Assembly (NCBI GenBank): GCA_020446945.1
Contig: JAGRDS010000021.1
Location: forward strand, 26,043 to 90,042
DNA from: Parvularculaceae bacterium
GTDB taxonomy: Bacteria; Pseudomonadota; Alphaproteobacteria; Caulobacterales; Parvularculaceae
Direction: 5' to 3'
Length of the DNA stretch: 64,000 nucleotides
Part shown: positions 37,752 through 47,164 of the stretch, piece after piece
Layout of the letters: each line of letters opens with the position of its first letter
How positions within the stretch are numbered: the first letter of the stretch is position 1
The notes under the pieces: generated by a model
The model's input: only the letters and a program-made list of their open reading frames with translations
Told to the model about the DNA's origin: nothing
Databases searched by the model: none
Made by a program: the position numbers and the translations under genes

Positions 37752-39422
37752 ATGGACTTCGATCGCAGAAATTTCATCGCCGGCGCAGCGTTAGCCGCAG
37801 GTCTGGCTTCAGCGCATGGCGCGCAGGCGAAATCGCGCGGCAATGGCGGCAAGGCGGAAGCGAAGGCGCTCAAGGCGCTCGAAGCCTATGTTGAAACGCA
37901 CCGCGCCGAATGGGGGCTTCCCGGCATGAGCGTCGCCGTGGTGACGCGCGACGGCTTTGAAGGGTTCGTCACGTCCGGCCTTGCCGATGTAGACAAGAAA
38001 ATCCCGGTCGGACCCGATCACCTTTTCCAGATCGGATCGATCTCCAAAATGTTCACCGCGCTCGCGGCTTATTCCCTTGCCGATGAGGGAAAGCTGGCGA
38101 CGGATGTACGCCTTCATGACGCGTTGAAAGGCGTCAAAGTGCGCGACGGCCAGGCGATCACTCTGCAACATCTTCTCAATCACACGGCCGGCCTTCCCGC
38201 CGACTCCGACATTTTCCCGAAGGGCGGGCTGTGGTCCGCGTTCGAGCCGGGGTCGAACTGGTCCTATTCGAATTGCGGCTATGACCTCGCCGGCATGATC
38301 GTTGCGGCGGCGGATGGGCGATCGAATGGAGAGGCGGTTCGCGCGCGCGTGTTTAATAAACTCGGCATGGCGAATGCGCGTCCGGAACTGCGCGTCGCCG
38401 ACCGCCATCTTTACGCGCAAGGCTATGAAGCGGCTCTGACCGACCGGCTGAACCGCATCCCCGCGCGCATGACCGCGACGCCATGGGTCGATTCGGACAG
38501 CGCCGCCGGATGCATCGCGGCGACGCCGGCCGATATGGCGGCGTTCATGCGCTTTCTCATCGAACTTGCCGGCGGAAAGGGCGGGGCTGTCTTTTCGGAC
38601 GAAACCGCGCGGCGCTTTCTCGCCGATCCCGCCGACGGCTGGGGGCCGGGATCGGCATATGGAAACGGCGTAGCGCGCGTTGAAATCGACGGGCGTAACT
38701 ATCTTCACCATACGGGCGGCATGGTTTCGTTCTGCTCGTCCCTCCATGTCGATAGAGAGGCGGGCGTCGCCGCTTTCGCCTCGTCCAATGTTCATTACGC
38801 GCTCGGTTATCGTCCGCGGCTTGTTACAACATTCGCCTGTGAGTTGTTGCGAGCGATAAGGGAAGGCGCAAGCGCGCCCGAACCCAAGCCCGCGCGCGAC
38901 AGGCTCGAAAATCCGCAGCGATACGCCGGCGTCTATACGGCTCCGGACGGGACCGCTTTTGAAATCGTCGCCGGCGGCGATGGAATTCAGATGCGTCGCG
39001 GCGGCGCCCTCTCGCCGATGCAGGAAGCCGCCCCAGGCCTGTTTACAAGCGAGGAGGCGCAATTCGCCGTCACGGGGATCGCTTTCGACATGGACGGGGA
39101 AACGTCCGCGCGCGCATGGGCGGGCGACGTTGAATATTCACGCGATCCCGCGTCAGGCTATCGTCCGCCGGCGGACGAACGCCTGCGCGCACTGGCGGGC
39201 CGGTATGATAACGACAATCGCTGGGCCGGCCCTCTTTACATCTATGCGCGCGACGGCGCGTTGTGGATCGGCAATGCGGTAAAGTTGAAAGAGGTCGCGG
39301 AAAACGAATTCCATATCGACGGCGAGCCTTCGCCAGAGCGCATCACCTTTGGCGGGTTTATCAACGCCCGACCGCAGCAGATGTGGTATTCCGGCGCACC
39401 CTATATCAGGCGGTTCAGTTGA
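37752..39422 (+). CDS. serine hydrolase of the beta-lactamase fold, Tat-like signal
   Basis: 556 residues. The N-terminus DRRNFIAGAAL is twin-arginine-like. The domain at about 35-370 has the S-x-x-K motif SISK (S96, K99), the Y-x-N motif YSN and the HTGG motif. This is the class C / DD-peptidase / esterase superfamily, so beta-lactamase, esterase and D-amino peptidase activities are all possible. The C-terminal ~170 residues form a beta-rich extension. Chosen ATG is the first giving a signal peptide. Confidence 0.85.
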   Translation: MDFDRRNFIAGAALAAGLASAHGAQAKSRGNGGKAEAKALKALEAYVETHRAEWGLPGMSVAVVTRDGFEGFVTSGLADVDKKIPVGPDHLFQIGSISKMFTALAAYSLADEGKLATDVRLHDALKGVKVRDGQAITLQHLLNHTAGLPADSDIFPKGGLWSAFEPGSNWSYSNCGYDLAGMIVAAADGRSNGEAVRARVFNKLGMANARPELRVADRHLYAQGYEAALTDRLNRIPARMTATPWVDSDSAAGCIAATPADMAAFMRFLIELAGGKGGAVFSDETARRFLADPADGWGPGSAYGNGVARVEIDGRNYLHHTGGMVSFCSSLHVDREAGVAAFASSNVHYALGYRPRLVTTFACELLRAIREGASAPEPKPARDRLENPQRYAGVYTAPDGTAFEIVAGGDGIQMRRGGALSPMQEAAPGLFTSEEAQFAVTGIAFDMDGETSARAWAGDVEYSRDPASGYRPPADERLRALAGRYDNDNRWAGPLYIYARDGALWIGNAVKLKEVAENEFHIDGEPSPERITFGGFINARPQQMWYSGAPYIRRFS

Positions 39423-39491
39423 TCGGCGCCGAACGGGCTCGCCCGACCTCGCGCGGCGCTAGCGTCGCCGCCGAGAAACGGAGCGTGAAAA

Positions 39492-40247
39492 ATGAGTGAT
39501 CTGGTCGCGACAGAACTGGACGCGCGCGTTCTGACCGTCACCATGAACCGTGCGGACAAGAAAAACGCCCTGACGCACGATATGTATTCCGCGATCGCCG
39601 GGGCGCTTGAGCGCGCCCATGGCGACGGACGTATCCGCTGCGTCATCCTCACCGGTGCGGGCGACAGCTTCACCGCCGGAAACGATCTTTCCGATTTCGC
39701 CGCCGGCATGCCGCAGGGAAAGCCGCCCGTCGTTCGCTTCCTTGAGGCGATCGTCAATTGCGACAAGCCGGTGATGGCGGCGGTGAACGGACCGGCCGTC
39801 GGCGTCGGGCTCACCATGCTGCTGCATGCCGATCTCATCTATGCGAGCGAAAAGGCGACATTCCGTTCGCCGTTTCCCCATGTCGGCGTCGTGCCGGAGG
39901 CGGCGTCCTCTATGTTGCTGCCTCTCGCAGTCGGCAACGCCTGGGCCAATGACATTTTTCTAGGCGGGCGCGTTCTCACCGCAGCGGAGGCTTTGTCGGC
40001 GGGGCTCGTATCGCGCGTCTTTCCGGCGGCTTCATTCATGGAGGAATGTCGCAAGATCGCTTCAACGGTCGCAGCGCAGGCGCCGAATGCGATGCTACAG
40101 ACAAAGCGCCTTATCCGCGCCAATCGCGAGAGCGTTCTTGAACGTATGCGCAAAGAAGGCGCGATTTTCAACGAACAACTCAAATCTCCGGAATTCATGA
40201 TCGCCGCCGCGGCGTATATGCAGCGGCGATTGCCGGAATTCGATTAG
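39492..40247 (+). CDS. enoyl-CoA hydratase/isomerase family protein
   Basis: Crotonase-fold enzyme of 251 residues (TAGNDLSDFA, NGPAVGVGLTMLLHADL). The usual catalytic glutamate is replaced around VGVGLTM, where Thr or Leu occur, and the second segment reads SPFPHVGVVPEAAS. Hydratase identity is therefore uncertain, and isomerase or other crotonase activities are possible. Its 3' end overlaps the end of the convergent PfkB kinase gene by four bases. Confidence 0.85.
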   Translation: MSDLVATELDARVLTVTMNRADKKNALTHDMYSAIAGALERAHGDGRIRCVILTGAGDSFTAGNDLSDFAAGMPQGKPPVVRFLEAIVNCDKPVMAAVNGPAVGVGLTMLLHADLIYASEKATFRSPFPHVGVVPEAASSMLLPLAVGNAWANDIFLGGRVLTAAEALSAGLVSRVFPAASFMEECRKIASTVAAQAPNAMLQTKRLIRANRESVLERMRKEGAIFNEQLKSPEFMIAAAAYMQRRLPEFD

Positions 40248-41179
40248 CTGTCCGAACTAAAAAGCCGCTCGACATCTTCCTTGCGAAAGAGCGATGTGCC
40301 GCTTGAAAGGCGCGTCGCGGCCGCGCAGGCGGAGGCGTAGCGAAGCGCCGATGCATCGACGTCGCCGCGCATCAGCGCGACAATAAGCCCGGCGACGAAA
40401 CTGTCCCCGGCGCCGACTGCGCTATGCGCGCGCACGGGAAAGACCGGCGCGAAAACCGTCCCGCCTCCGGCGGCCATAACGGAGCCGTCGCCGCCATGGG
40501 TGATGACCACCCGCTCCGCGCGGCCCTGCGCGACAAGGCTTTCGGCGAATTCTGAAATTCCCGCCGGCCAGTCGAGCGCGCGACCGGAAAGCTGCTGGTA
40601 TTCATGTTCATTATGGCGGAGCAGGAACACGCCTTCTTCAAGCGCTGCATTAAGGCCGCTGATCGAATCGAGCGCGAAACGCGCGCCCTTTGATTTGGCG
40701 ATGCGCGCGGCGTCGGCCCAGAAGGTTTCCTGCGCCTTCGCGCCGCGCATGGGCGGCAGGCTTCCCGAACCGACGACGACATCGCCCGCGCGCGTTTCCT
40801 CGCTCACCGCGTCGAGGAGCGCCTGGCGTTCCAACGGGGAAAGCTCGCTACCCGGCAGGTTGAAGCGGTATTCATCGCCGCTTTGCGCATCGCGCACGTG
40901 AAAGGCGATGCGGGTTTCCCCTGCGACGCTTATCGCATGCATCGGAACATGCTCCTCGGCGACAAGGCCTTTCAGCGCCGCGCCGTAAAGCCCGCCCGTG
41001 GTGAAAACGGCGAGCGTGTCCGCGCCCAATCGCGCCGCCGCGCGCGCGACATTCAGCCCGCCGCCGCCCGGATGACTCTCAGGATTGACGCAGCGAAGTT
41101 TGCGGTTGGGTTCGACCTTCGGCGCGTCGACGGCGAAATCATAGGTCGGGTTCGCAGTGATAGTGATGATACGCGGCAT
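40244..41179 (-). CDS. PfkB-family hexose kinase (1-phosphofructokinase-like)
   Basis: 311-residue ribokinase-fold sugar kinase. The N-terminal glycine motif HPGGGGLNVARAAARLG and the catalytic motif AVGAGDSFVAG with its aspartate are present, as in LacC/FruK-type enzymes. It probably phosphorylates a sugar phosphate such as fructose-1-phosphate or tagatose-6-phosphate. Immediately 3' of radC (1 nt gap) on the minus strand; co-transcription is likely but functionally unexplained. Confidence 0.87.
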   Translation of the reverse strand: MPRIITITANPTYDFAVDAPKVEPNRKLRCVNPESHPGGGGLNVARAAARLGADTLAVFTTGGLYGAALKGLVAEEHVPMHAISVAGETRIAFHVRDAQSGDEYRFNLPGSELSPLERQALLDAVSEETRAGDVVVGSGSLPPMRGAKAQETFWADAARIAKSKGARFALDSISGLNAALEEGVFLLRHNEHEYQQLSGRALDWPAGISEFAESLVAQGRAERVVITHGGDGSVMAAGGGTVFAPVFPVRAHSAVGAGDSFVAGLIVALMRGDVDASALRYASACAAATRLSSGTSLFRKEDVERLFSSDS

Positions 41180-41180
41180 G

Positions 41181-41918
41181 TTATAATAATCCCAAACCCT
41201 TGAAACTCACCTCGCTCTTGTGTCCGATGACGAGGTGATCGTGAACGCGAATATTTAGCGCCGCGCCGGCTTTTTGTATCTGGTTGGTCATTTCAATATC
41301 CGCCCGCGAAGGCGTCGGATCGCCTGACGGATGATTGTGAACGAGAATGATTGCGGAGGCGCCGACTTCGAGCGCGCGTTTTACAACCTCGCGCGGGTAA
41401 ACGGGCGTATGATCGACCGTGCCGCGCTGTTGCACTTCGTCGGCGATGAGAATGTTTTTCCGGTCCAGAAAAAGTATGCGAAAAAGTTCGGTTTTCTCGT
41501 CGGCCATCGCCGCGCGGCAATAGGAGAGCAGATCGTTCCAGGATGAAATCACCGGCCGGTCGAGAATGCGCGCCTGCGCGAGCTTGATGGATGCGGCGTG
41601 AACGACCTTGAACTCGAGCGCGACGTTTTCCGAAACGCCCTTGATTTCGGTGAGCCTTTCGACCGGCGCGGCCAGCGCCTGCGGCAGGCCGCCGAAAACG
41701 CGGATGATTTCTTTCGCGAGCGGTTTGACGTCGCGGCGGGGTATGGCGCGGAAAAGGATGAGCTCGAGAAGCTCATAATCCTGCACCGCATCGACGCCGG
41801 CGCGGCGAAAGCGATCGCGCAGCCGGTCGCGGTGGCCCGACGCATGATGCGTCGCCGCTCGTTTCAATTTTCCGGGTGTTTCAGCGTCCAACTCGCCATT
41901 CCCCTCCGCCGCAGCCAT
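41181..41918 (-). CDS. radC: RadC-family JAB1/MPN metalloprotein
   Basis: 245 residues. An N-terminal helix-hairpin-helix-like region is followed by the JAMM metal motif [15 protein letters not shown]. The gene is annotated as a DNA repair factor on historical grounds, but its true role is not established. The metal-binding motif is intact. It lies 65 nt downstream of map on the same strand, an order I recall from other alphaproteobacteria. Confidence 0.9.
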   Translation of the reverse strand: MAAAEGNGELDAETPGKLKRAATHHASGHRDRLRDRFRRAGVDAVQDYELLELILFRAIPRRDVKPLAKEIIRVFGGLPQALAAPVERLTEIKGVSENVALEFKVVHAASIKLAQARILDRPVISSWNDLLSYCRAAMADEKTELFRILFLDRKNILIADEVQQRGTVDHTPVYPREVVKRALEVGASAIILVHNHPSGDPTPSRADIEMTNQIQKAGAALNIRVHDHLVIGHKSEVSFKGLGLL

Positions 41919-41983
41919 TCAATCGACTCGATGGGCGCGCGCGCAGTCTAGTTCAATTCGCTGATTTCGAAAATGCGTGCGCC

Positions 41984-42835
41984 TCAGCCGGCGGCGTAGG
42001 GCGGGCGGTCGAGCCCTTTGGGCGATTTCGTAAATATCTCAACGCCTGTTTCGGTGACGCCGATGGAATGTTCGAATTGCGCCGACAGGGACCGGTCGCG
42101 CGACACGGCGGTCCAGCCGTCCTTGAGCAGTTTCACGTCCGGCCTGCCTTCATTGATCATCGGTTCGATGGTGAAGAACATGCCGGGCTTCAACTCCGTT
42201 TCAGGCGCGCGCTGGATGCCGAAGCGGTCGCGGTATTCGGCGTAATGCACGACATTGGGAGCGTCGTGAAAGATGCGCCCGACGCCATGCCCGCAAAAAT
42301 CGCGAACGACTGAAAAGCCGCGGCCCTCGGCGTGGGTCTGAATGGCGCGGCCGATATCGCGAAGCGTCGCGCCGGGTTTGACCTGTTCAATCCCGAGCAT
42401 CATTGCTTCATAGGTCGTGTCGACGAGGCGGCGCGCCTTCACTTTCGGCTCCCCCGCCCAGAACATCCGGCTGGTGTCGCCGTGCCAGCCGTCGATGATG
42501 ACTGTGACGTCTATATTCAATATGTCGCCGCCGCGGAGCGCCTTGTCCGAGGGGATGCCGTGGCAGATCACATGGTTGAGCGATATGCAGCTTGCATGTC
42601 GATAACCGCGATAGCCGATCGTCGCCGGCAAGGCCCCGGAATCGAGTACGAATTCGCGGATCAGATCGTCCAGCCGCTTCGTCGTCACGCCCGGCGCCAC
42701 ATGGGCCGAAACCATGTCCAGGCACTGCGCGGCCAGGCGCCCGGCCGCGCGCATGCCGGCGAATCCTTCCTCTCCATGGAGCTTGATCTCGCCGGTTTTT
42801 TCATACGCCGCTTCGTCGGCTTGCACGTAATTCAT
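41984..42835 (-). CDS. map: type I methionine aminopeptidase
   Basis: Removes the initiator methionine from nascent proteins, 283 residues. The dinuclear metal ligands are visible in DVTVIIDGWHGDTSR, CGHGVGRIFHD, FFTIEPM and in the C-terminal AQFEHSI. I chose the ATG before NYVQADE; an upstream in-frame extension of 51 codons shows no family features. The gene starts 218 bp from the divergent TadG-like gene. Confidence 0.95.
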   Translation of the reverse strand: MNYVQADEAAYEKTGEIKLHGEEGFAGMRAAGRLAAQCLDMVSAHVAPGVTTKRLDDLIREFVLDSGALPATIGYRGYRHASCISLNHVICHGIPSDKALRGGDILNIDVTVIIDGWHGDTSRMFWAGEPKVKARRLVDTTYEAMMLGIEQVKPGATLRDIGRAIQTHAEGRGFSVVRDFCGHGVGRIFHDAPNVVHYAEYRDRFGIQRAPETELKPGMFFTIEPMINEGRPDVKLLKDGWTAVSRDRSLSAQFEHSIGVTETGVEIFTKSPKGLDRPPYAAG

Positions 42836-43053
42836 CGGGCCGGTTCCTTTTGCGGTTCGCCGTCTGTCGGCGGCGTTACCGTATCTGGCGCCGCAGCGCG
42901 TCGATATCAACCGAAAAAAGGCGCAAAAAGTGCGCGATTTGGGTCTTCCCGTTAACAGGACGCTAATCAACGGCGAAATTTTTTTCACGAATTCGAAGCG
43001 ATTGAGCGCCTAACAAAATGACGGGGGAGCAAGCAGTCTGGAAAGAAGCGGGC

Positions 43054-44379
43054 ATGTCCTTCCCGTCTGATCGCGGCGGCAATGTCGTTGTTTTTTTCGC
43101 TGTGCTGGCGCCATTGCTGTTCGGTGCTGCGGGTTTAGCCATCGATTTCCAGGCGCGCCTCGCGCAGCGCGCGGCCCTTCAGGATGCGGCCGATACGCTC
43201 GCCTTACGCGGCGCGCGCGAGCTGTTGCTCGAAAACGCGAGCGAAAAGACTATTGAAGCGATGTTGCAGGCGACGGCGGCCAAACAATTCAAGCCCTCGC
43301 TCGGCGCGTTCGCCATGGCGCCGCGCGTCAACAAGGCGGATGGCGAAGTCGTTGTCGAAATAACGCAGCCGAGCCGAGCCAGTTTTTTTCTGTCAAACAG
43401 CGTTACGCGCAAGGGACCGGTTTCCACCCAATCGACCGCGATCGCGCATGGGGTCACGAATGTGTGCGTCGTCGCGCTGGAGGAAAAGTCTTCGGACGCG
43501 ATCAAGGCGGGCGTCGATTCGCGCCTTGACGCGCGAGACTGTGCGATCCTTTCGAACTCAACATCGACCTCCGGCGTCAACGTATCGGGCATGTCGCGGA
43601 TCACCGCCCGGTTCATCTGCTCGGCGGGCGGCGCGGCCGGCGCGAGCATGAGTTTCAGCCCGGCGCCGCTGCTCGATTGCCCGCGTTATGACGACCCGCT
43701 CGCAGAGCGGGTGGCGCCCGATACCGCCGGCTGCGATTTCGTCGATACGAAAATAACGCTGGCGTCAAAGTCCGGGCGAACCGGCGGCGGCGCAATTGTG
43801 TCGACGGTGACGGCGCTGATCGACGGATCGATAGCCGGCACGCTTCAGGGCTATGCGCGTTACGATATTGAACCCGGCGTTTATTGCGGCGGTCTTGAAA
43901 TCAAGGGACTGGCCGACGTTCACGCCGCGCCCGGCGTATATATCATGAAAGACGGTCCGTTGCGGGTCGACGCCGGCGCCCGACTATATGGGCGAAATGT
44001 CGGCTTTTTCCTTGAAGGCGACAATTCGGTTTTCGATTTCCGGATCAATTCGATCATCAACCTCACCGCGCCGAAAACCGGTCTGATGGCGGGCTTGCTT
44101 TTCTGGGAATCGGCGGCGGCGACGCCTAACCGGCTTCATACGATCTCAAGCGACAATGCGCGCGAATTGCTCGGCACATTCTATCTTCCGCGCGGCGTTC
44201 TCAATGTAAACACCGTTCAACCGCTTGCGGATACTTCGGCCTATACCGCAATAATCGCAAGGAAGCTGAATCTCAACGGCAGACCGCAACTTGTTCTGAA
44301 TGCAGATTACGACGCCACCGACATTCCAACGCCGGATGGCGTAGGCCCGACGGGCGGGTCGGTTTACCTGCGCGATTAG
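43054..44379 (+). CDS. TadG-like N-terminal pilin-type protein with beta-rich C-terminus
   Basis: 441 residues. The N-terminus (RGGNVVVFFAVLAPLLFGAAGLAIDF) is the TadE/TadG-type membrane anchor of type IVc pilus-like systems. It is followed by ALQDAADTLALRGA, as in other TadG-like proteins. The rest is a beta-rich region with many Cys-free aliphatic repeats (e.g. GGLEIKGLADVHAAPGVYI) and no von Willebrand domain, so it looks like a surface or filament protein. An alternative ATG 36 nt upstream (43018) lacks a good ribosome site; a GAAAG site precedes 43054. No other tad genes are present. Confidence 0.75.
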   Translation: MSFPSDRGGNVVVFFAVLAPLLFGAAGLAIDFQARLAQRAALQDAADTLALRGARELLLENASEKTIEAMLQATAAKQFKPSLGAFAMAPRVNKADGEVVVEITQPSRASFFLSNSVTRKGPVSTQSTAIAHGVTNVCVVALEEKSSDAIKAGVDSRLDARDCAILSNSTSTSGVNVSGMSRITARFICSAGGAAGASMSFSPAPLLDCPRYDDPLAERVAPDTAGCDFVDTKITLASKSGRTGGGAIVSTVTALIDGSIAGTLQGYARYDIEPGVYCGGLEIKGLADVHAAPGVYIMKDGPLRVDAGARLYGRNVGFFLEGDNSVFDFRINSIINLTAPKTGLMAGLLFWESAAATPNRLHTISSDNARELLGTFYLPRGVLNVNTVQPLADTSAYTAIIARKLNLNGRPQLVLNADYDATDIPTPDGVGPTGGSVYLRD

Positions 44380-44425
44380 CCGCCGGGAATTGCCGGCTGC
44401 GCGCGTGGCGGGTAAACTAGCCGCC

Positions 44426-45064
44426 ATGATCAATCCGCCGCTCGGCGTTATTTTCATACTCGTTCTCTCGCTTTGCGCGCTTTCCTGGGTGCGCACGCCG
44501 CCGGCGCCGGATCGCCCGCGCGCTTCCTATTTTCGCGAGCTTTTGCCGCTCGGGCGCGAACGGTTTCCGCCGCTTCCCGCAGCGCCCGATTCCCTGATCT
44601 CGGCGAATGGCTGGCTCGCGATAAACAATAAAGGGCTGGCGATTATCAAGAAAAGCGAGGGGTTGCGCCTCGACGCCTATTTTCTCGCCGGGCAATGGCT
44701 GATCGGGTACGGTCATGCAGGAACGGCTGAACAGGGCATGTCGATAACGAAGGACGAGGCCGAACGGCTACTGATCGACGATGTGAAGCAGTCTGAAGAT
44801 GCGGTCAGAAGCCTCGTCAGCGTGCCGCTCAACGAAAACGAATTTTCCGCGCTCGTCTCGCTCGCCTATAATACGGGACGACGCGGCTTTGCTGAAACGC
44901 AGGTGCTGCGCCGGCTGAATGCGGGCGACCGAAAGGGCGCGGCCGATGAATTTCGCCATATTATCTGGGCGAGCGTTCGCGGCGAGCGCGTGGTTCTCGA
45001 CGCGCTTAAACGACGGCGCGCCGCTGAACGTGCGCTTTTCCTGACCCCGCCCTTGCGTGCGTGA
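44426..45064 (+). CDS. GH24 lysozyme-like protein lacking the usual Asp/Thr pair
   Basis: 212 residues: an N-terminal membrane anchor or signal (about 5-23), a Pro-rich linker, then a T4-lysozyme-type domain from about 66. The catalytic glutamate is E78 in KKSEGLRL, but where family members have Asp (position 87) there is Leu, and where they have Thr in WTIGYGH this protein has WLIGYGH (L92). The active triad is thus incomplete. It could be an altered muramidase, a transglycosylase-like enzyme or a non-catalytic cell-wall binder. No phage genes lie around it. Confidence 0.78.
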   Translation: MINPPLGVIFILVLSLCALSWVRTPPAPDRPRASYFRELLPLGRERFPPLPAAPDSLISANGWLAINNKGLAIIKKSEGLRLDAYFLAGQWLIGYGHAGTAEQGMSITKDEAERLLIDDVKQSEDAVRSLVSVPLNENEFSALVSLAYNTGRRGFAETQVLRRLNAGDRKGAADEFRHIIWASVRGERVVLDALKRRRAAERALFLTPPLRA

Positions 45065-45169
45065 GCCGGCGGGACTCGCCGCGGGCGGGGAAGCGCACTA
45101 TCCAATAGCCGCAGTGAAAGCCGGCTATCGGCTTTCGGTCCGATTACGCGCAGCAGGCGGGAGCAGGCG

Positions 45170-46018
45170 ATGGAAAAAATTTCCGTATCAAAATCATTTG
45201 ACGGCGAGCAATCCGTCTACAAACATTCAAGCGATGCGCTTTCTTGTGAAATGCGGTTCGCCGTATTCACCCCGCCGATCGCGCGCCATGGGCCGGGGCC
45301 TTATCCGACCCTGTTCTGGCTGTCGGGCCTTACCTGCACGGAGGAGAATTTTATCGCCAAAGCCGGTGCGCAGCGTGCGGCGGCCGAACTCGGCCTTGCA
45401 ATCATTGCGCCCGATACGAGCCCGCGCGGCGAGGATACGCCCGATCTCGATCCCAAGACCTATGATTTCGGGAAAGGCGCAGGGTTTTATCTCGATGCGA
45501 CCGAGGCGCCATGGTCGAAAAACTACCGGATGCGATCTTATATCGTCGATGAGTTGCCGGCGCTCGCCGCACGTCATCTGCCGGCCGATCCCGAACGCAC
45601 CGGCGTTTTCGGTCATTCGATGGGCGGGCATGGCGCGCTGACGATCCATTTAAGCCATCCCGACAAATTTCGGACCTGTTCGGCTTTCGCGCCGATTGTC
45701 GCGCCGATGTCGGTTCCCTGGGGCGAGAAAGCATTTTCATTATATCTCGGCGCCGATCGGACGAAATGGGCCGACTATGATGCGACGCGGCTTTTGGAAT
45801 CGCGCGGCGCGAGCGCTGCGCACATCCTCATCGATCAGGGAACGGCCGATCAGTTCCTCAGCGAACAATTGCGCCCCGAACTGTTTGAGCGTGCAGCCAA
45901 AAAGGCGGGACAGAAGCTGACCCTCAATATGCGCGAGGGGTACGACCATTCGTATTATTTCATCGCCAGCTTCATGGAGGATCATCTGCGCTGGCATGCT
46001 GCAATGCTTGCGCGCTGA
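45170..46018 (+). CDS. fghA: S-formylglutathione hydrolase
   Basis: Esterase-D-type alpha/beta hydrolase that cleaves S-formylglutathione in glutathione-dependent formaldehyde detoxification, 282 residues. The nucleophile serine is in GHSMGGHGAL and the catalytic histidine in YDHSYYF. The substrate-binding motif LSGLTCTEENF is typical. The alcohol dehydrogenase partner (adhC) is not in the window. Confidence 0.95.
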   Translation: MEKISVSKSFDGEQSVYKHSSDALSCEMRFAVFTPPIARHGPGPYPTLFWLSGLTCTEENFIAKAGAQRAAAELGLAIIAPDTSPRGEDTPDLDPKTYDFGKGAGFYLDATEAPWSKNYRMRSYIVDELPALAARHLPADPERTGVFGHSMGGHGALTIHLSHPDKFRTCSAFAPIVAPMSVPWGEKAFSLYLGADRTKWADYDATRLLESRGASAAHILIDQGTADQFLSEQLRPELFERAAKKAGQKLTLNMREGYDHSYYFIASFMEDHLRWHAAMLAR

Positions 46019-46343
46019 TTGCGCGCCGGCATTGGCCCGCAGCGTCGAATAAATTCCACCCGATTCTGTAAGGTTCTGATTTTATTGAGAAACAAAAGTT
46101 ATCCAACACCTTGCCCCATGCTTTACAATGCATGCACGTCGGTTTGGTCATGGAGTTTTGCGTGCTGTTTTGCGGTTCGAGCGTTTTTAGCCTGATCGGG
46201 GAAAAATTCCCCGGCGGGATGTATTCGGCGAATACGGGCGATGCCGAAGCGCGCCGCCGGGCGGGCGGCATTGGTTTCGCCCGAGAAGCGGGGATTGCGC
46301 AGGCGACGCCCGGACTCCGCCGGCGGATTGAAGGAACGCGCGC
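46019..46343. other. 325 bp non-coding gap
   Basis: No gene is supported here. A 78-codon ORF (46111-46347) overlaps the next gene and has no recognisable family. The gap includes an AT-rich stretch near 46075-46130 that could hold the promoter of the next gene, and a perfect 7-bp hairpin (CGGGGAA, loop of three A, TTCCCCG) at 46197-46213 without a T tract. Confidence 0.5.
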
Positions 46344-47105
46344 ATGAAAGAGAAAACGGCGGCGATCCTGGCGATTGGCGATGAATTATTGTCCGGGCGA
46401 ACGCGCGACGCAAACATCAATCATCTTGCGGTCTGGCTGAGCGAACGCGCGATAGCGCTGAAAGAGGCGCGCATCGTCGCCGATGACGAATGCGCGATCG
46501 TCGATGCGCTGAACGCGCTTCGCGCGCGCTACGATTATGTTTTCACTTCCGGCGGCATCGGTCCGACGCATGACGACATCACCTATATGGCGGTCGCCAA
46601 GGCGTTCGGCGGCTGCGTCGCCGAACACGAAGAGGCGATTGCGCTAATTCGCGCCTGGTACGAGGCGAAAGGCGAAGAGGTGACGCCCGCGCGCCGGCGC
46701 ATGGCGTTGATGCCGCGAGGCGCGGAGCTGATTTTCAATCCGGTCACCGGCGCGCCAGGCGTGCGCGTCGGAAATGTATTCGTCATGGCCGGCGTTCCGT
46801 CCATCTTCAGGGGAATGCTCGACGGGGTCGAAACTGCGCTCGAACGCGGGATTTTTGTTCATGCGCGCGCCGTGACTGCGCTCGGACTGCCTGAATCACG
46901 CCTCGCCGAACAGCTTTCAGCGATCCAGTCGGCTCTGAAAGGCGTCGCGCTCGGCTCTTATCCGATTGATGGAGATGAATTCGGCGTGACCATCGTCGCG
47001 CGGTCGGAATTTGCAGCAACAGCCGAAGCGGCGATTACGAGCGTGGCGGCGGCAATGCGCGCGCTAGGCGCCGAGCCGATCGACGGCGAAAGGCCGGGGC
47101 GATGA
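46344..47105 (+). CDS. molybdopterin-binding-type CinA N-domain protein
   Basis: 253 residues of the MoCF-biosynthesis / CinA N-terminal fold. The molybdopterin-binding-like motif TSGGIGPTHDD and a C-terminal GVALGSYP segment fit COG1058-type proteins. Only the N-terminal domain of CinA is present; the deamidase-type C-terminal CinA domain is absent. GAAGGAACG lies before the ATG. Biological role uncertain: competence/damage-inducible naming is historical. Confidence 0.86.
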   Translation: MKEKTAAILAIGDELLSGRTRDANINHLAVWLSERAIALKEARIVADDECAIVDALNALRARYDYVFTSGGIGPTHDDITYMAVAKAFGGCVAEHEEAIALIRAWYEAKGEEVTPARRRMALMPRGAELIFNPVTGAPGVRVGNVFVMAGVPSIFRGMLDGVETALERGIFVHARAVTALGLPESRLAEQLSAIQSALKGVALGSYPIDGDEFGVTIVARSEFAATAEAAITSVAAAMRALGAEPIDGERPGR

Positions 47106-47164
47106 CCGCGCGCGCAAAAGGATTTATACTGAAAGCCGCGACCGGTTTGAAGGGAGATGTTTTC

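Noticed and set aside
46111..46347. 78-codon plus-strand ORF before the CinA N-domain gene
   Set aside because: Overlaps the start of the real gene, no ribosome site or known family.
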